A stretch of DNA of 9,446 nt from an uncultured Clostridia bacterium (GCA_946183095.1 CAMHBE010000059.1:1-9446), one strand, 5' to 3'. Numbered from the stretch's first letter, positions 1 to 7,123 are shown. Numbers and translations: made by a program. The notes: generated by a model from the sequence alone, not told the origin.

Positions 1-22
1 GAAAAGTGATGTCATAATTTTC

Positions 23-51
23 TTGACAAATACGCCCGTAAGAGATACAAT
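23..51 (+). promoter_or_regulatory. Sigma-A promoter of the ppk1 operon
   Basis: A perfect -35 box TTGACA lies at 23-28 and a near-perfect -10 box TACAAT at 46-51, with a 17-base spacer. Transcription should start near base 58, giving a leader of about 26 bases. A purine-rich ribosome binding site, AGGAAGAGG, sits at 67-75, eight bases before the ppk1 ATG. No operator-like palindrome is visible in the 83 bases before the gene. This is the only clear promoter on this strand before base 6927, so it probably serves the whole five-gene unit. Confidence 0.82.
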
Positions 52-83
52 TATAAAAGAATAATCAGGAAGAGGTATCCGCA

Positions 84-2168
84 ATGAAAAACTTATGCTT
101 TGAAAACCGTGAGCAGTCATGGCTCAGATTCAACGAGAGAGTGCTTGAAGAAGCCGAAGATGAACGCCTTCCGCTTTGTGAGCGTCTGTCGTTCCTTTCC
201 ATATTCCAGAGCAATCTCGACGAGTTCTTTATGGTGAGGATCGGGAGCCTTCACGACATGATGCTCCTCGACAACGAGAGCCGGGATAACAAGACCGGGA
301 TGACACCGCAGGAACAGATAGATGCCGCAGTCGCAAGGACCCGCGAATTGTGCGCCAGACGCGAGAATGTTTACAGAAAGCTGATCGACAAACTCGGCGA
401 ACAAGGCATAACTCTGCTTAATTTCTCCGAGATCAGCGAAAAGTCAGAAAAGTACCTGCGCGAGATGTTCAAGAACGACTTTTTGCCACTCCTTTCGACC
501 TTTGTTGTAGGCAGAAAGCAGTCTTTCCCGTTCCTGCAGAACAAGGGAATATATGCGGTCGCATCTCTTGCTGCAAAAGGCGGCAAGAATGAAAAGGGCG
601 AAAAGGCGGATAAGATCAAGATAGGTATAGTTCCCTGCGGCAGCAGCGTATTCCCGCGGCTGATACCCGTTCCCGAAAGAACAGGCTGCTTCATGCTTGC
701 CGAAGAGCTTATCCTGCACTGCCTGCCGCTCGTTTTCAGCGGCTACAAGGTAAAACACTCCGCTCTTACAAGGATAACAAGGAATGCCGATATCGACGCG
801 GACAGCATCTACGACGAAGACCTCAACTACCGCGACCACATGGCGGAAGTGGTGAAACTCCGCAAAAAGCTGTGTCCCATAAGGATTGAGGTCACCGGAA
901 ATATCGAGCATGAAACGGTGAAAAATCTGTGCGAACAGATAAAGCTCGACAGCAAAATGGTGTTCATGTATAATACGCCCCTCGATGTATCGTTCTTCTC
1001 CGGCATCACCGACAAGCTGCGCAGCCGCTCCGAGCTGTTCTACGCACCGCGTCACCCTCAGAAGTCCCCCGAGTTCGACGAGAGCCGTCCGATACTCGAT
1101 CAGATAGAGGAAGGCGACAAGATGCTGCATTATCCTTACCAGAGCATAAGACCGTTTCTGCGTATGCTCAGCGAAGCCGCTCACGATCCCAGCGTCATCT
1201 CCATAAAAATGACGCTCTACCGTCTCGCGTCCGACAGCAAGGTGGTCGAGAGCCTTGTCGAAGCAGCCGAGAACGGCAAGCAGGTGGATGTTCTCGTTGA
1301 GCTGAAAGCCCGTTTCGACGAAGAGAACAACATCGAGTGGAGCCGCCGTCTCGAACGTGCGGGATGCCATGTCATATACGGACTTGACGGGCTGAAAGTC
1401 CACAGCAAACTCTGTCTGATACTTCGCCGCAAGGATGACGGGATAAAGTACATCACCCAGATAGGCACCGGAAATTACAACGAAAAGACCAGCCGTTTCT
1501 ACACCGACCTGTCTGTAATGACCGCCGACCCCGATATAGGGCATGAAGCGTCCGCGGTTTTCCAGGCATTGATGCTCGGTGAAACGGTGGATCATGTACA
1601 GCATCTTCTTGTTGCGCCCCACTGCCTGCAAAACAAGCTCATTGACCTTATCGACCGTGAGATCGAAAAGCAGAAGCAGGGCGGGAACGGGCATATACGC
1701 CTGAAAATGAACAGCCTTACCGACAAGGTGCTCATGGATAAGCTGATAGAAGCAAGCCGCGCAGGCGTTCCCATAGAAATGGTTATACGCGGTATATGCT
1801 GTCTGCGCGCGGGAGTTGAGGGATTTACCGACAACGTAAAGGTCATAAGCATAGTCGGGCGCTACCTTGAGCATTCCCGCATCTACATCTTCGGAAACGA
1901 TGACGACGCGGATATCTATATTTCAAGCGCGGACTGGATGACCCGCAACACTTTGCGCCGCGTGGAAGTCGCACTGCCGGTTTATTCCGAGCATCTGAAA
2001 AAGCGTCTGCTCGGTATCTTTGCTCTCATGCAGACCGATAACATACAGGCTCGTGATATGCAGCCCGACGGAAGCTATGTCCGCAGATCTCCGGGCAAGG
2101 ATAAGACGTTATCGTGTCAGGACCTGCTGTATGATGAAGCCTACAGACAGGCTGCGGAGATCATGTGA
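84..2168 (+). CDS. ppk1: Polyphosphate kinase (PPK1)
   Basis: PPK1 reversibly transfers the gamma phosphate of ATP to a growing inorganic polyphosphate chain, through a phosphohistidine intermediate, in the cytoplasm. At 694 residues it has the usual family length (about 690). The N-terminal helical region carries the family hallmark around residues 2-50 (NREQSWLRFNERV, then SNLDEFFMVRIGSL). The catalytic core contains GLKVHSKL, with H440 at the position of the autophosphorylated histidine of E. coli PPK1, followed by GTGNYNEKTSRFYTDLS, and YLEHSRIYIF with H597, the second conserved histidine. All expected core motifs are present, so the enzyme should be active. The ATG at 84 is supported by the ribosome binding site at 67-75 and by the typical N-terminus. 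No ppx exopolyphosphatase gene is adjacent. The stop codon is 13 bases before the next gene. Confidence 0.97.
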   Translation: MKNLCFENREQSWLRFNERVLEEAEDERLPLCERLSFLSIFQSNLDEFFMVRIGSLHDMMLLDNESRDNKTGMTPQEQIDAAVARTRELCARRENVYRKLIDKLGEQGITLLNFSEISEKSEKYLREMFKNDFLPLLSTFVVGRKQSFPFLQNKGIYAVASLAAKGGKNEKGEKADKIKIGIVPCGSSVFPRLIPVPERTGCFMLAEELILHCLPLVFSGYKVKHSALTRITRNADIDADSIYDEDLNYRDHMAEVVKLRKKLCPIRIEVTGNIEHETVKNLCEQIKLDSKMVFMYNTPLDVSFFSGITDKLRSRSELFYAPRHPQKSPEFDESRPILDQIEEGDKMLHYPYQSIRPFLRMLSEAAHDPSVISIKMTLYRLASDSKVVESLVEAAENGKQVDVLVELKARFDEENNIEWSRRLERAGCHVIYGLDGLKVHSKLCLILRRKDDGIKYITQIGTGNYNEKTSRFYTDLSVMTADPDIGHEASAVFQALMLGETVDHVQHLLVAPHCLQNKLIDLIDREIEKQKQGGNGHIRLKMNSLTDKVLMDKLIEASRAGVPIEMVIRGICCLRAGVEGFTDNVKVISIVGRYLEHSRIYIFGNDDDADIYISSADWMTRNTLRRVEVALPVYSEHLKKRLLGIFALMQTDNIQARDMQPDGSYVRRSPGKDKTLSCQDLLYDEAYRQAAEIM

Positions 2169-2181
2169 AAAGAGAAAAATT

Positions 2182-2652
2182 ATGAACAGACTATGTATGA
2201 TGATAAGTGAGACGATCCGTCCGAATTTCGAGAATATGCGCATTGCTCTACGTACTTACGACAGGGATGCGATGTTCTGCGGTTCACCGTGCTGGCGCTG
2301 GGCATACCACGCCATTCATTCCGCCGACAAGTGGTTCATAGACCCGACTGACTATGAAGAACCCGACTTTCATGAACCGGATATGGATGATCCGGGTGTG
2401 CCGTGCACAAAAGTGCTGACAAATGAACAGCTTATGGAGTATCTTGACAGAGTGGAACGCAAGACGCTCGACTATCTTGCTGGATTGACAGATGAGATGC
2501 TCTGTGGGTGTCCCGGAAAGTGCAAGTTCACGAGAATGGAGCTTGTGCTGAAACAATACCGTCATTTTATGTGCCACGTCGGGATGCTGAACGGACAGAC
2601 TGCCGTTCTGACCGGGAAATTCCCCGGCTGGGTATCCGACCCGGACAGATAG
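2182..2652 (+). CDS. DinB-like four-helix protein, cysteine-rich, function unknown
   Basis: This 156-residue protein resembles the DinB/YfiT superfamily, whose members are four-helix bundles binding a metal through three histidines; some are thiol transferases dependent on bacillithiol or mycothiol, many are uncharacterised. Candidate ligands are H43 or H46 (AYHAIHSADKW) and the C-terminal pair H128 and H132 (RHFMCHVGMLNG), the typical HxxxHxG signature. There are eight cysteines, including C108, C110 and C114 in CGCPGKC, unusual for the family. I chose the ATG at 2182 because GAGA lies at 2172-2175, 13 bases after the ppk1 stop, and because the protein then begins in the first helix. The same frame is open back to an ATG at 2020, but that part lies inside ppk1 and looks non-protein-like. 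The substrate cannot be told from sequence. Confidence 0.8.
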   Translation: MNRLCMMISETIRPNFENMRIALRTYDRDAMFCGSPCWRWAYHAIHSADKWFIDPTDYEEPDFHEPDMDDPGVPCTKVLTNEQLMEYLDRVERKTLDYLAGLTDEMLCGCPGKCKFTRMELVLKQYRHFMCHVGMLNGQTAVLTGKFPGWVSDPDR

Positions 2653-2677
2653 ATCATCGTACACACTTTTGCAAAGC

Positions 2678-5251
2678 ATGAAAAGACTCGTAATTGGTAT
2701 GACCGCGCACGTTGACTCCGGCAAGACGACACTTGCGGAAGCGATGCTGTACACGAGCGGTGCGATACGAAAACTGGGGCGTGTTGACCACGGTGACGCG
2801 TTCCTCGATACACATTCCATAGAAAAGAGCCGAGGTATCACGGTATTCGCAAAGCAGGCTGTAATGGAGCTTGACGGGGCGGTGTTCACGCTGCTCGATA
2901 CGCCCGGTCATGTGGATTTTTCCGCTGAAACGGAGCGTACATTCTCTGTTCTCGATGCGGCAGTTCTCGTTATCAGCGGGACCGACGGCGTGCAGAGCCA
3001 TACGGAAACGCTGTGGGAGCTGCTGCGAAAGTACAATGTTCCGGTATTCATTTTCGTGAACAAGACGGATATATCACCTTTCGGCAAGGACTATCACCTC
3101 GCGGAGCTTACACGCCGTCTGAGCGGCTCCGTGGTCGATTTTACCGCGGAAAAGAGCGAACTTGACGATGCCGCGGCGGTATGCGCCGAACCGCTCATGG
3201 AGGAGTATCTTGAAAACGGCAGCATTGCGGAGAGTTCACTTGCAAGAGCTGTTATGAACAGAGAGATATTCCCGTGTCTGTTCGGTTCCGCGCTGAAACT
3301 CAAAGGTATCGACAGGCTGACAGACGCGCTGTGCAGATATACCGCAGAGCCTGTACGCTCCGACAGCTTCGGCGCAAGGGTATATAAGATCTCCTCGGAA
3401 GATAACACACGGCTCGTTCACATGAAGATAACCGGAGGAACACTGAAAGTCAAGTCGGTGATAGAATGCGGCAGTGACCGTGTTCCCGAGAAAGCCGACC
3501 GAATACGCGTTTACTCCGGGAAGAAGTTCGTTACGAAAGACGAGGTCTTTGCGGGTACCGTCTGTGCGGTGGAAGGGCTTCCGTCCGCGTATGCGGGGGA
3601 AGGTCTCGGTTCCGAACGCGACACAGTAAAGCCATTCCTTGAGCCTGTCCTGACCTATCGTCTGATATGCCCGGAGGGGTACGACGCGCACACGGTCTAT
3701 TCGCAGATACGCCGTCTCGGCGAGGAAGACCCTATGCTGCGGATATCATGGAACGACCGGCTGAAAGAGATACACGTAAGCTTAATGGGTGAGATACAGC
3801 TCGAAGTGCTGAAAACGCTGATCTCGGACAGGTTCGGACTGGACGTGACATTCGACGAGGGGCGCATCGCCTACAAAGAGACTATCGCCGCAAAAGTCGA
3901 AGGTGTCGGGCATTATGAACCGCTGCGGCATTACGCGGAAGTTCACCTGCTCATGGAGCCGCTGCCGCCGGGGAGCGGACTTGTGCTGGGGCGGGATTGC
4001 AGCGAGGATAAACTTGCGCTCAACTGGCAGCGTCTTATCCTCACTCACCTTGCCGAAAAACAGCACTGCGGCGTTCTGACAGGTTCGCCGATAACCGATA
4101 TGAAGATAACCGTTGCAGCCGGCAAGGCGCATCTGAAACACACAGAGGGCGGCGATTTCCGGCAGGCGACATACCGTGCAGTAAGAATGGGGCTTATGAA
4201 CGCCGAGAGCGTGCTGCTTGAACCGTACTGCGATATAACGCTGGAGATCCCGGACGAGTGTGTGGGACGCGCAATGACCGATCTTCAGCGTCTCGGCGCG
4301 GAATTTACCCAGCCCGAAAAGAGCGGTGAACTGTCCGTCATAACAGGAAGTGCGCCGATTGCCGCTATGCGCGGTTATCAGAAGGATGTGGCGGGTTATA
4401 CCAAGGGGCGCGGAAGTGCTGTATTCGCGTTCAAGGGGTATTTCCCGTGCAAGAATGCAGAAGAGGTCGTCGCCGAAACAGGCTACGACCCGGAGACCGA
4501 CCTTGAAAATACCGCAGACAGCGTGTTCTGTTCCCACGGGGCGGGATTTGCCGTGAAGTGGCATGAAGTACCTTCGTATATGCACCTGCCGTCGGTGTTG
4601 CAGCCAGAAAAGACGTGTGATGAGCCGGAAGCTCCCGTGCGTGTCAGCAAGCCTGTTCCCGCATACGACGACAAGGAGCTCATGGCGATATTCGAGCGCA
4701 CTTACGGAAAAATAAACCGTGACCCGAGAAATGCGCTCAACACTGTAAAAGAGAAAAAGTTCACAGAGAAGGAATATGTGTACAAGCCGAAGATCACCGG
4801 CAAAGAATACCTTCTTGTGGACGGTTACAACATCATTTTCGCGTGGGACGAACTGAACAAACTTGCGGCGGAAGACCTTGACCTTGCAAGAAAAGTGCTC
4901 ATAGACGCTATGTGCAACTACCGCGGATTTACAAGCTGTGAGCTGATACTGGTTTTCGACGCGTACCGCGTTAAAGGGAATGTCCGCGAAGTTGAAGAAA
5001 TAAACGGCATATCCGTTATTTACACGAAAGAAGCCGAAACCGCCGATATGTTCATAGAAAAAGCGACGCATGAACTTGCAAAGCATCACCGTGTCCGTGT
5101 TGCAACATCCGACCGTCTGGAGCAGATCATCATCCTCGGCAGCGGAGCATACCGTATGTCGGCTACGGAGTTCCATGAAGAGGTGATGCGTGCGGAAAAG
5201 GAGATACGGGATATCATTTTCGGCAATAATTCCTCGAACACGATGAAATAG
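2678..5251 (+). CDS. EF-G/TetM-like translation GTPase fused to a C-terminal Rae1/YacP-type NYN ribonuclease domain
   Basis: This 857-residue protein has two parts. Residues 1 to about 630 form a translation GTPase of the EF-G/TetM class: P-loop AHVDSGKT (10-17), switch I RGIT (52-55), DTPGH with catalytic-type H78 (74-78), NKTD (128-131) and G5 SAL (204-206), then EF-G-like domains II-V. The domain IV tip reads HLKHTEGGDF (485-494), not the TetM-type tip. A linker of about 80 residues follows, with a helix-like KELMAIFERTYGK. Residues 711-857 match the NYN_YacP family, whose B. subtilis member Rae1 cleaves mRNA in the ribosomal A site. The acidic and polar residues of the fold are present: D715 and N718 in LLVDGYN, D761 in VFDA, E787 and D790 in ETAD, D812 in TSD. 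The ATG at 2678 was chosen by homology; an in-frame TTG at 2669 is possible. No clear ribosome binding site is visible, so coupling to the upstream gene 25 bases away is likely. I infer a ribosome-directed GTPase-nuclease; tetracycline resistance is unlikely. Confidence 0.9.
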   Translation: MKRLVIGMTAHVDSGKTTLAEAMLYTSGAIRKLGRVDHGDAFLDTHSIEKSRGITVFAKQAVMELDGAVFTLLDTPGHVDFSAETERTFSVLDAAVLVISGTDGVQSHTETLWELLRKYNVPVFIFVNKTDISPFGKDYHLAELTRRLSGSVVDFTAEKSELDDAAAVCAEPLMEEYLENGSIAESSLARAVMNREIFPCLFGSALKLKGIDRLTDALCRYTAEPVRSDSFGARVYKISSEDNTRLVHMKITGGTLKVKSVIECGSDRVPEKADRIRVYSGKKFVTKDEVFAGTVCAVEGLPSAYAGEGLGSERDTVKPFLEPVLTYRLICPEGYDAHTVYSQIRRLGEEDPMLRISWNDRLKEIHVSLMGEIQLEVLKTLISDRFGLDVTFDEGRIAYKETIAAKVEGVGHYEPLRHYAEVHLLMEPLPPGSGLVLGRDCSEDKLALNWQRLILTHLAEKQHCGVLTGSPITDMKITVAAGKAHLKHTEGGDFRQATYRAVRMGLMNAESVLLEPYCDITLEIPDECVGRAMTDLQRLGAEFTQPEKSGELSVITGSAPIAAMRGYQKDVAGYTKGRGSAVFAFKGYFPCKNAEEVVAETGYDPETDLENTADSVFCSHGAGFAVKWHEVPSYMHLPSVLQPEKTCDEPEAPVRVSKPVPAYDDKELMAIFERTYGKINRDPRNALNTVKEKKFTEKEYVYKPKITGKEYLLVDGYNIIFAWDELNKLAAEDLDLARKVLIDAMCNYRGFTSCELILVFDAYRVKGNVREVEEINGISVIYTKEAETADMFIEKATHELAKHHRVRVATSDRLEQIIILGSGAYRMSATEFHEEVMRAEKEIRDIIFGNNSSNTMK

Positions 5252-5263
5252 AGGTAATAGGAT

Positions 5264-5758
5264 ATGGAAATAAGACGTGCGCGGAATAAAGCAGACCTTG
5301 AAGGAAAAGCGTATGTTCATTATCATGCCTGGATTGAAGCTTATACCGGTCTGATAGACCAGTTTTTTCTTGACAGCAGGTCTTATGAACGATCTCTTGA
5401 GAGTGCAAACCGTGCTTTTGAAAAAGGATATACAACATATATTGCGGCAGAGAACGGACGTGTTATCGGTTTTGCTGATTTTGGTGCGTACAGGGATAGC
5501 GATCTTGATGATGCCGGAGAGATATATGCTATATATGTTCTAAAAGAATATTACGGGCAGGGTGTAGGATATGCACTTTTGACCAAAGCACTGTCTGAGA
5601 TGCAGGATGTAAAACGCTGTGCTGTATGGGTCATTGCCGGTAATGAGCGTGCTATACAGTTTTATGAACGCTGCGGGTTTGTCCGTGACGCTGCTGAAAT
5701 GAAACTTATGCTGGGTTCTGAAGTTACTTTGATCAGAATGGTAAAGGAGAATAACTAA
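5264..5758 (+). CDS. GNAT-family N-acetyltransferase
   Basis: This 164-residue protein is a GCN5-related N-acetyltransferase, which moves the acetyl group of acetyl-CoA to an amine. The acetyl-CoA pyrophosphate-binding motif A is clear at IYVLKEYYGQGVGYALL, with the Q/RxxGxG/A signature as GQGVGYA. It is followed by motif B-like ERAIQFYERCGF. The substrate cannot be inferred; family members acetylate ribosomal proteins, polyamines, drugs and metabolites. GAGG at 5251-5254 lies nine bases before the ATG and overlaps the stop codon of the GTPase gene, 12 bases upstream. The stop codon overlaps the tmcAL start (TAATG). The gene is visibly richer in A+T than its neighbours (about 42 percent GC in three sampled 60-base lines, against about 58 percent in one sampled tmcAL line), which hints at later insertion into the operon. 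Confidence 0.9.
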   Translation: MEIRRARNKADLEGKAYVHYHAWIEAYTGLIDQFFLDSRSYERSLESANRAFEKGYTTYIAAENGRVIGFADFGAYRDSDLDDAGEIYAIYVLKEYYGQGVGYALLTKALSEMQDVKRCAVWVIAGNERAIQFYERCGFVRDAAEMKLMLGSEVTLIRMVKENN

Positions 5759-6927
5759 TGAAGATATGCGGGATAGTTGCGGAGTACAACCCGTTTCACA
5801 ACGGGCACAAGTACCATATAGACAAAACAAGGGAGCTGTACGGCGCAACACACTTCGTTGCCGTGATGAGCGGTAATTTCACACAGCGCGGCGATGTTGC
5901 TGTATTCGATAAGTTCAGGCGGGCGGAGACCGCGCTCAAAAACGGAGTCGATCTTGTTCTGGAACTGCCCGTTCCGTATGCGCTGGGAAGCGCCGAACAG
6001 TTCGCGTGGGGAGCGGTCTCCGTGCTCAACTCCCTCGGCTGTGTGGAGATGATAAGTTTCGGCAGCGAATGCGGGGATGTCTCGCTGCTGGAGGAAACTG
6101 CCGGAGCTGTGATGTTTGCGCAGCAGAACGACGATTTTTTCATGTATATGCGTTCGGGGGACAGCTATCCGGTGGCATTGCAGAAAACTATCGAGAAATA
6201 CTACGAAGACGAGATAATCGACGCACTGACCGCTCCGAACAACACTCTTGCGGTGGAGTACCTGAAAGCGCTGGGCGAGTTCGGGTCGGAAATAAAGCCG
6301 GTAACGATAAAGCGTGTCGGCACCGATCACGACAGCGGTAAAACGAGCGGTTACTACGCGTCGGCATCACATATACGCAAGGCGCTGCTTGCCGGTGAGG
6401 ATATCAGCGCTTTTGTGCCTGAAATGCCCATATCCGATATCAGCGAACTTGCGAACATAAGGGAGCTTGAAACGGCGATACTTGCAAAACTGCGCACCAT
6501 GTCACCGGAAGAACTTGAAAAAGCGCCGAATGTGCTCATGGGGCTTGAGAACCGCATTTACAAAGCCGCGCGGGTGTCCACAAATCTCGCGGAGCTGTAT
6601 ATGCTGATAAAGACGAAACGCTACACAATGGCGCGCATACGCCGTATCATAATGTCGGAGTTTATCGGCATACGCAAGACCGACCTGAAAGCACCTCCGC
6701 CGTATATCCGCATACTCGGCATGAATGCACGGGGCAGGGAAGTGCTTTCCGCGGCAAAGACCGAACTGCCGGTCGATACCTCGCTGAAAACGCTTGCGTC
6801 ATCCGGTCAGAAAGCGGCAAGATGCGCGTTCCTTGAAGCGACTGCCGGTGATCTTTATGCGTTGTCTTTTGCAAAGAAAAAAGTCTGCGGACTTGATTAC
6901 ACCGCAAAACCTGTGATATTGCAGTAA
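5758..6927 (+). CDS. tmcAL: tRNA(Met) cytidine acetate ligase (TmcAL, YlbM family)
   Basis: TmcAL activates acetate with ATP and makes N4-acetylcytidine at wobble position 34 of elongator tRNA-Met, which secures accurate AUG decoding. The 389-residue protein starts with the family signature GIVAEYNPFHNGHKYH (residues 5-20), whose H14-N-G-H17 is the HIGH-type nucleotidyltransferase motif. MSGNFTQRGDVAVFDKFRRA and LVLELPVPYALGSAEQFA follow, both hallmark blocks of the family, and YYASASHIRKALLAG near residues 200-215 is the typical substrate-loop block. Length agrees with B. subtilis TmcAL (about 415), slightly shorter at the C-terminus. A strong ribosome binding site, AAAGGAG (5743-5749), lies inside the end of the GNAT gene, and the one-base stop-start overlap implies translational coupling. 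This is the last gene of the unit. Confidence 0.95.
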   Translation: MKICGIVAEYNPFHNGHKYHIDKTRELYGATHFVAVMSGNFTQRGDVAVFDKFRRAETALKNGVDLVLELPVPYALGSAEQFAWGAVSVLNSLGCVEMISFGSECGDVSLLEETAGAVMFAQQNDDFFMYMRSGDSYPVALQKTIEKYYEDEIIDALTAPNNTLAVEYLKALGEFGSEIKPVTIKRVGTDHDSGKTSGYYASASHIRKALLAGEDISAFVPEMPISDISELANIRELETAILAKLRTMSPEELEKAPNVLMGLENRIYKAARVSTNLAELYMLIKTKRYTMARIRRIIMSEFIGIRKTDLKAPPPYIRILGMNARGREVLSAAKTELPVDTSLKTLASSGQKAARCAFLEATAGDLYALSFAKKKVCGLDYTAKPVILQ

Positions 6928-6935
6928 CGAATAAT

Positions 6936-6978
6936 ATATAGGCTGTACTGCACGCTCTTTGTGCTGTATAGCCTGTAT
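6936..6978 (+). terminator. Long imperfect hairpin after tmcAL, possible weak terminator or 3'-end stabiliser
   Basis: The arms 6940-6953 and 6961-6974 pair over 14 positions with one T-T mismatch and one G-T wobble, around a 7-base loop GCTCTTT. The stem can be extended outward by four weaker pairs to 6936/6978. It starts nine bases after the tmcAL stop codon. The following bases (TTTGCACTC) are not a proper U-tract, so it is a poor intrinsic terminator by itself. It may protect the 3' end of the operon mRNA. Confidence 0.5.
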
Positions 6979-6997
6979 TTGCACTCAATATCATTTC

Positions 6998-7079
6998 GGT
7001 GCAGCGTTAGGCTGCCGCAAGTCCAGAGCGCGCAGCTCTGGTCCCGTCCGGAAGGACAGCGCGAACGCGCCGCTGCACC
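6998..7079 (+). ncRNA. GC-rich multi-hairpin element, candidate structured RNA or palindromic repeat
   Basis: An 82-base block, about 71 percent GC, is closed by a perfect 9-bp outer stem (6998-7006 with 7071-7079, GGTGCAGCG / CGCTGCACC). Inside are CCAGAGC/GCTCTGG (7023-7029 with 7035-7041, loop GCGCA), GTCC/GGAC (7046-7049 with 7054-7057, GNRA-type loop GGAA) and GCGC/GCGC (7059-7062 with 7067-7070, loop GAAC). The left outer arm can instead pair locally, GCAGC 7001-7005 with GCTGC 7011-7015, so two exclusive folds exist. No promoter is evident just upstream; an intrinsic terminator follows 18 bases later. I do not recognise an RNA family. The strand is a guess, based on the GNRA loop and the terminator direction. 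It could also be an extragenic palindromic repeat. Confidence 0.45.
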
Positions 7080-7097
7080 TGCTTTATTGATACGCAG

Positions 7098-7123
7098 AAG
7101 CCCCTCCGGGATCGGAGGGGCTT
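7098..7123 (+). terminator. Strong intrinsic terminator between convergent genes
   Basis: The perfect 11-bp stem AAGCCCCTCCG / CGGAGGGGCTT (7098-7108 with 7113-7123) has a GGAT loop and is followed on the plus strand by TATTTATTG, a U-rich tail. It therefore best stops plus-strand transcription arriving from tmcAL or the structured element. It also lies 21 bases beyond the stop codon of the minus-strand lipoprotein gene. Its tail is weaker in that direction (CTTCTGCG), but it may serve both genes. Confidence 0.85.

Noticed and set aside
444..1874. A 476-codon open frame on the minus strand inside ppk1
   Set aside because: It lies wholly antisense to a clearly conserved enzyme, has no ribosome binding site and no recognisable domain. 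It is explained by the biased third codon positions of ppk1.
2020..2181. Extended N-terminus of the DinB-like protein
   Set aside because: This part lies inside ppk1 in another frame, has no ribosome binding site and adds a basic tail that does not resemble the family.
2678..5251. Tetracycline resistance gene of the tetM/tetO type
   Set aside because: The overall fold is similar, but the domain IV tip lacks the TetM-type motif and there is a C-terminal nuclease domain. No mobile element is nearby.
3782..5326. A 514-codon open frame on the minus strand across the GTPase-nuclease gene
   Set aside because: It is antisense to a conserved multi-domain protein, its translation shows no motif, and it crosses the junction with the GNAT gene. 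It is a composition artefact.
7041..7062. Signal recognition particle RNA, suggested by the TCCGGAAGGA hairpin
   Set aside because: The match covers only the GNRA-capped stem tip. The symmetric internal loop of the SRP core and the single-rod shape are missing.
6998..7079. tRNA gene
   Set aside because: Length and a multi-stem shape are tRNA-like, but there is no T-loop GTTCNANNC, no 5-bp T-stem or 7-base anticodon loop in the right place, and the outer stem is nine pairs.
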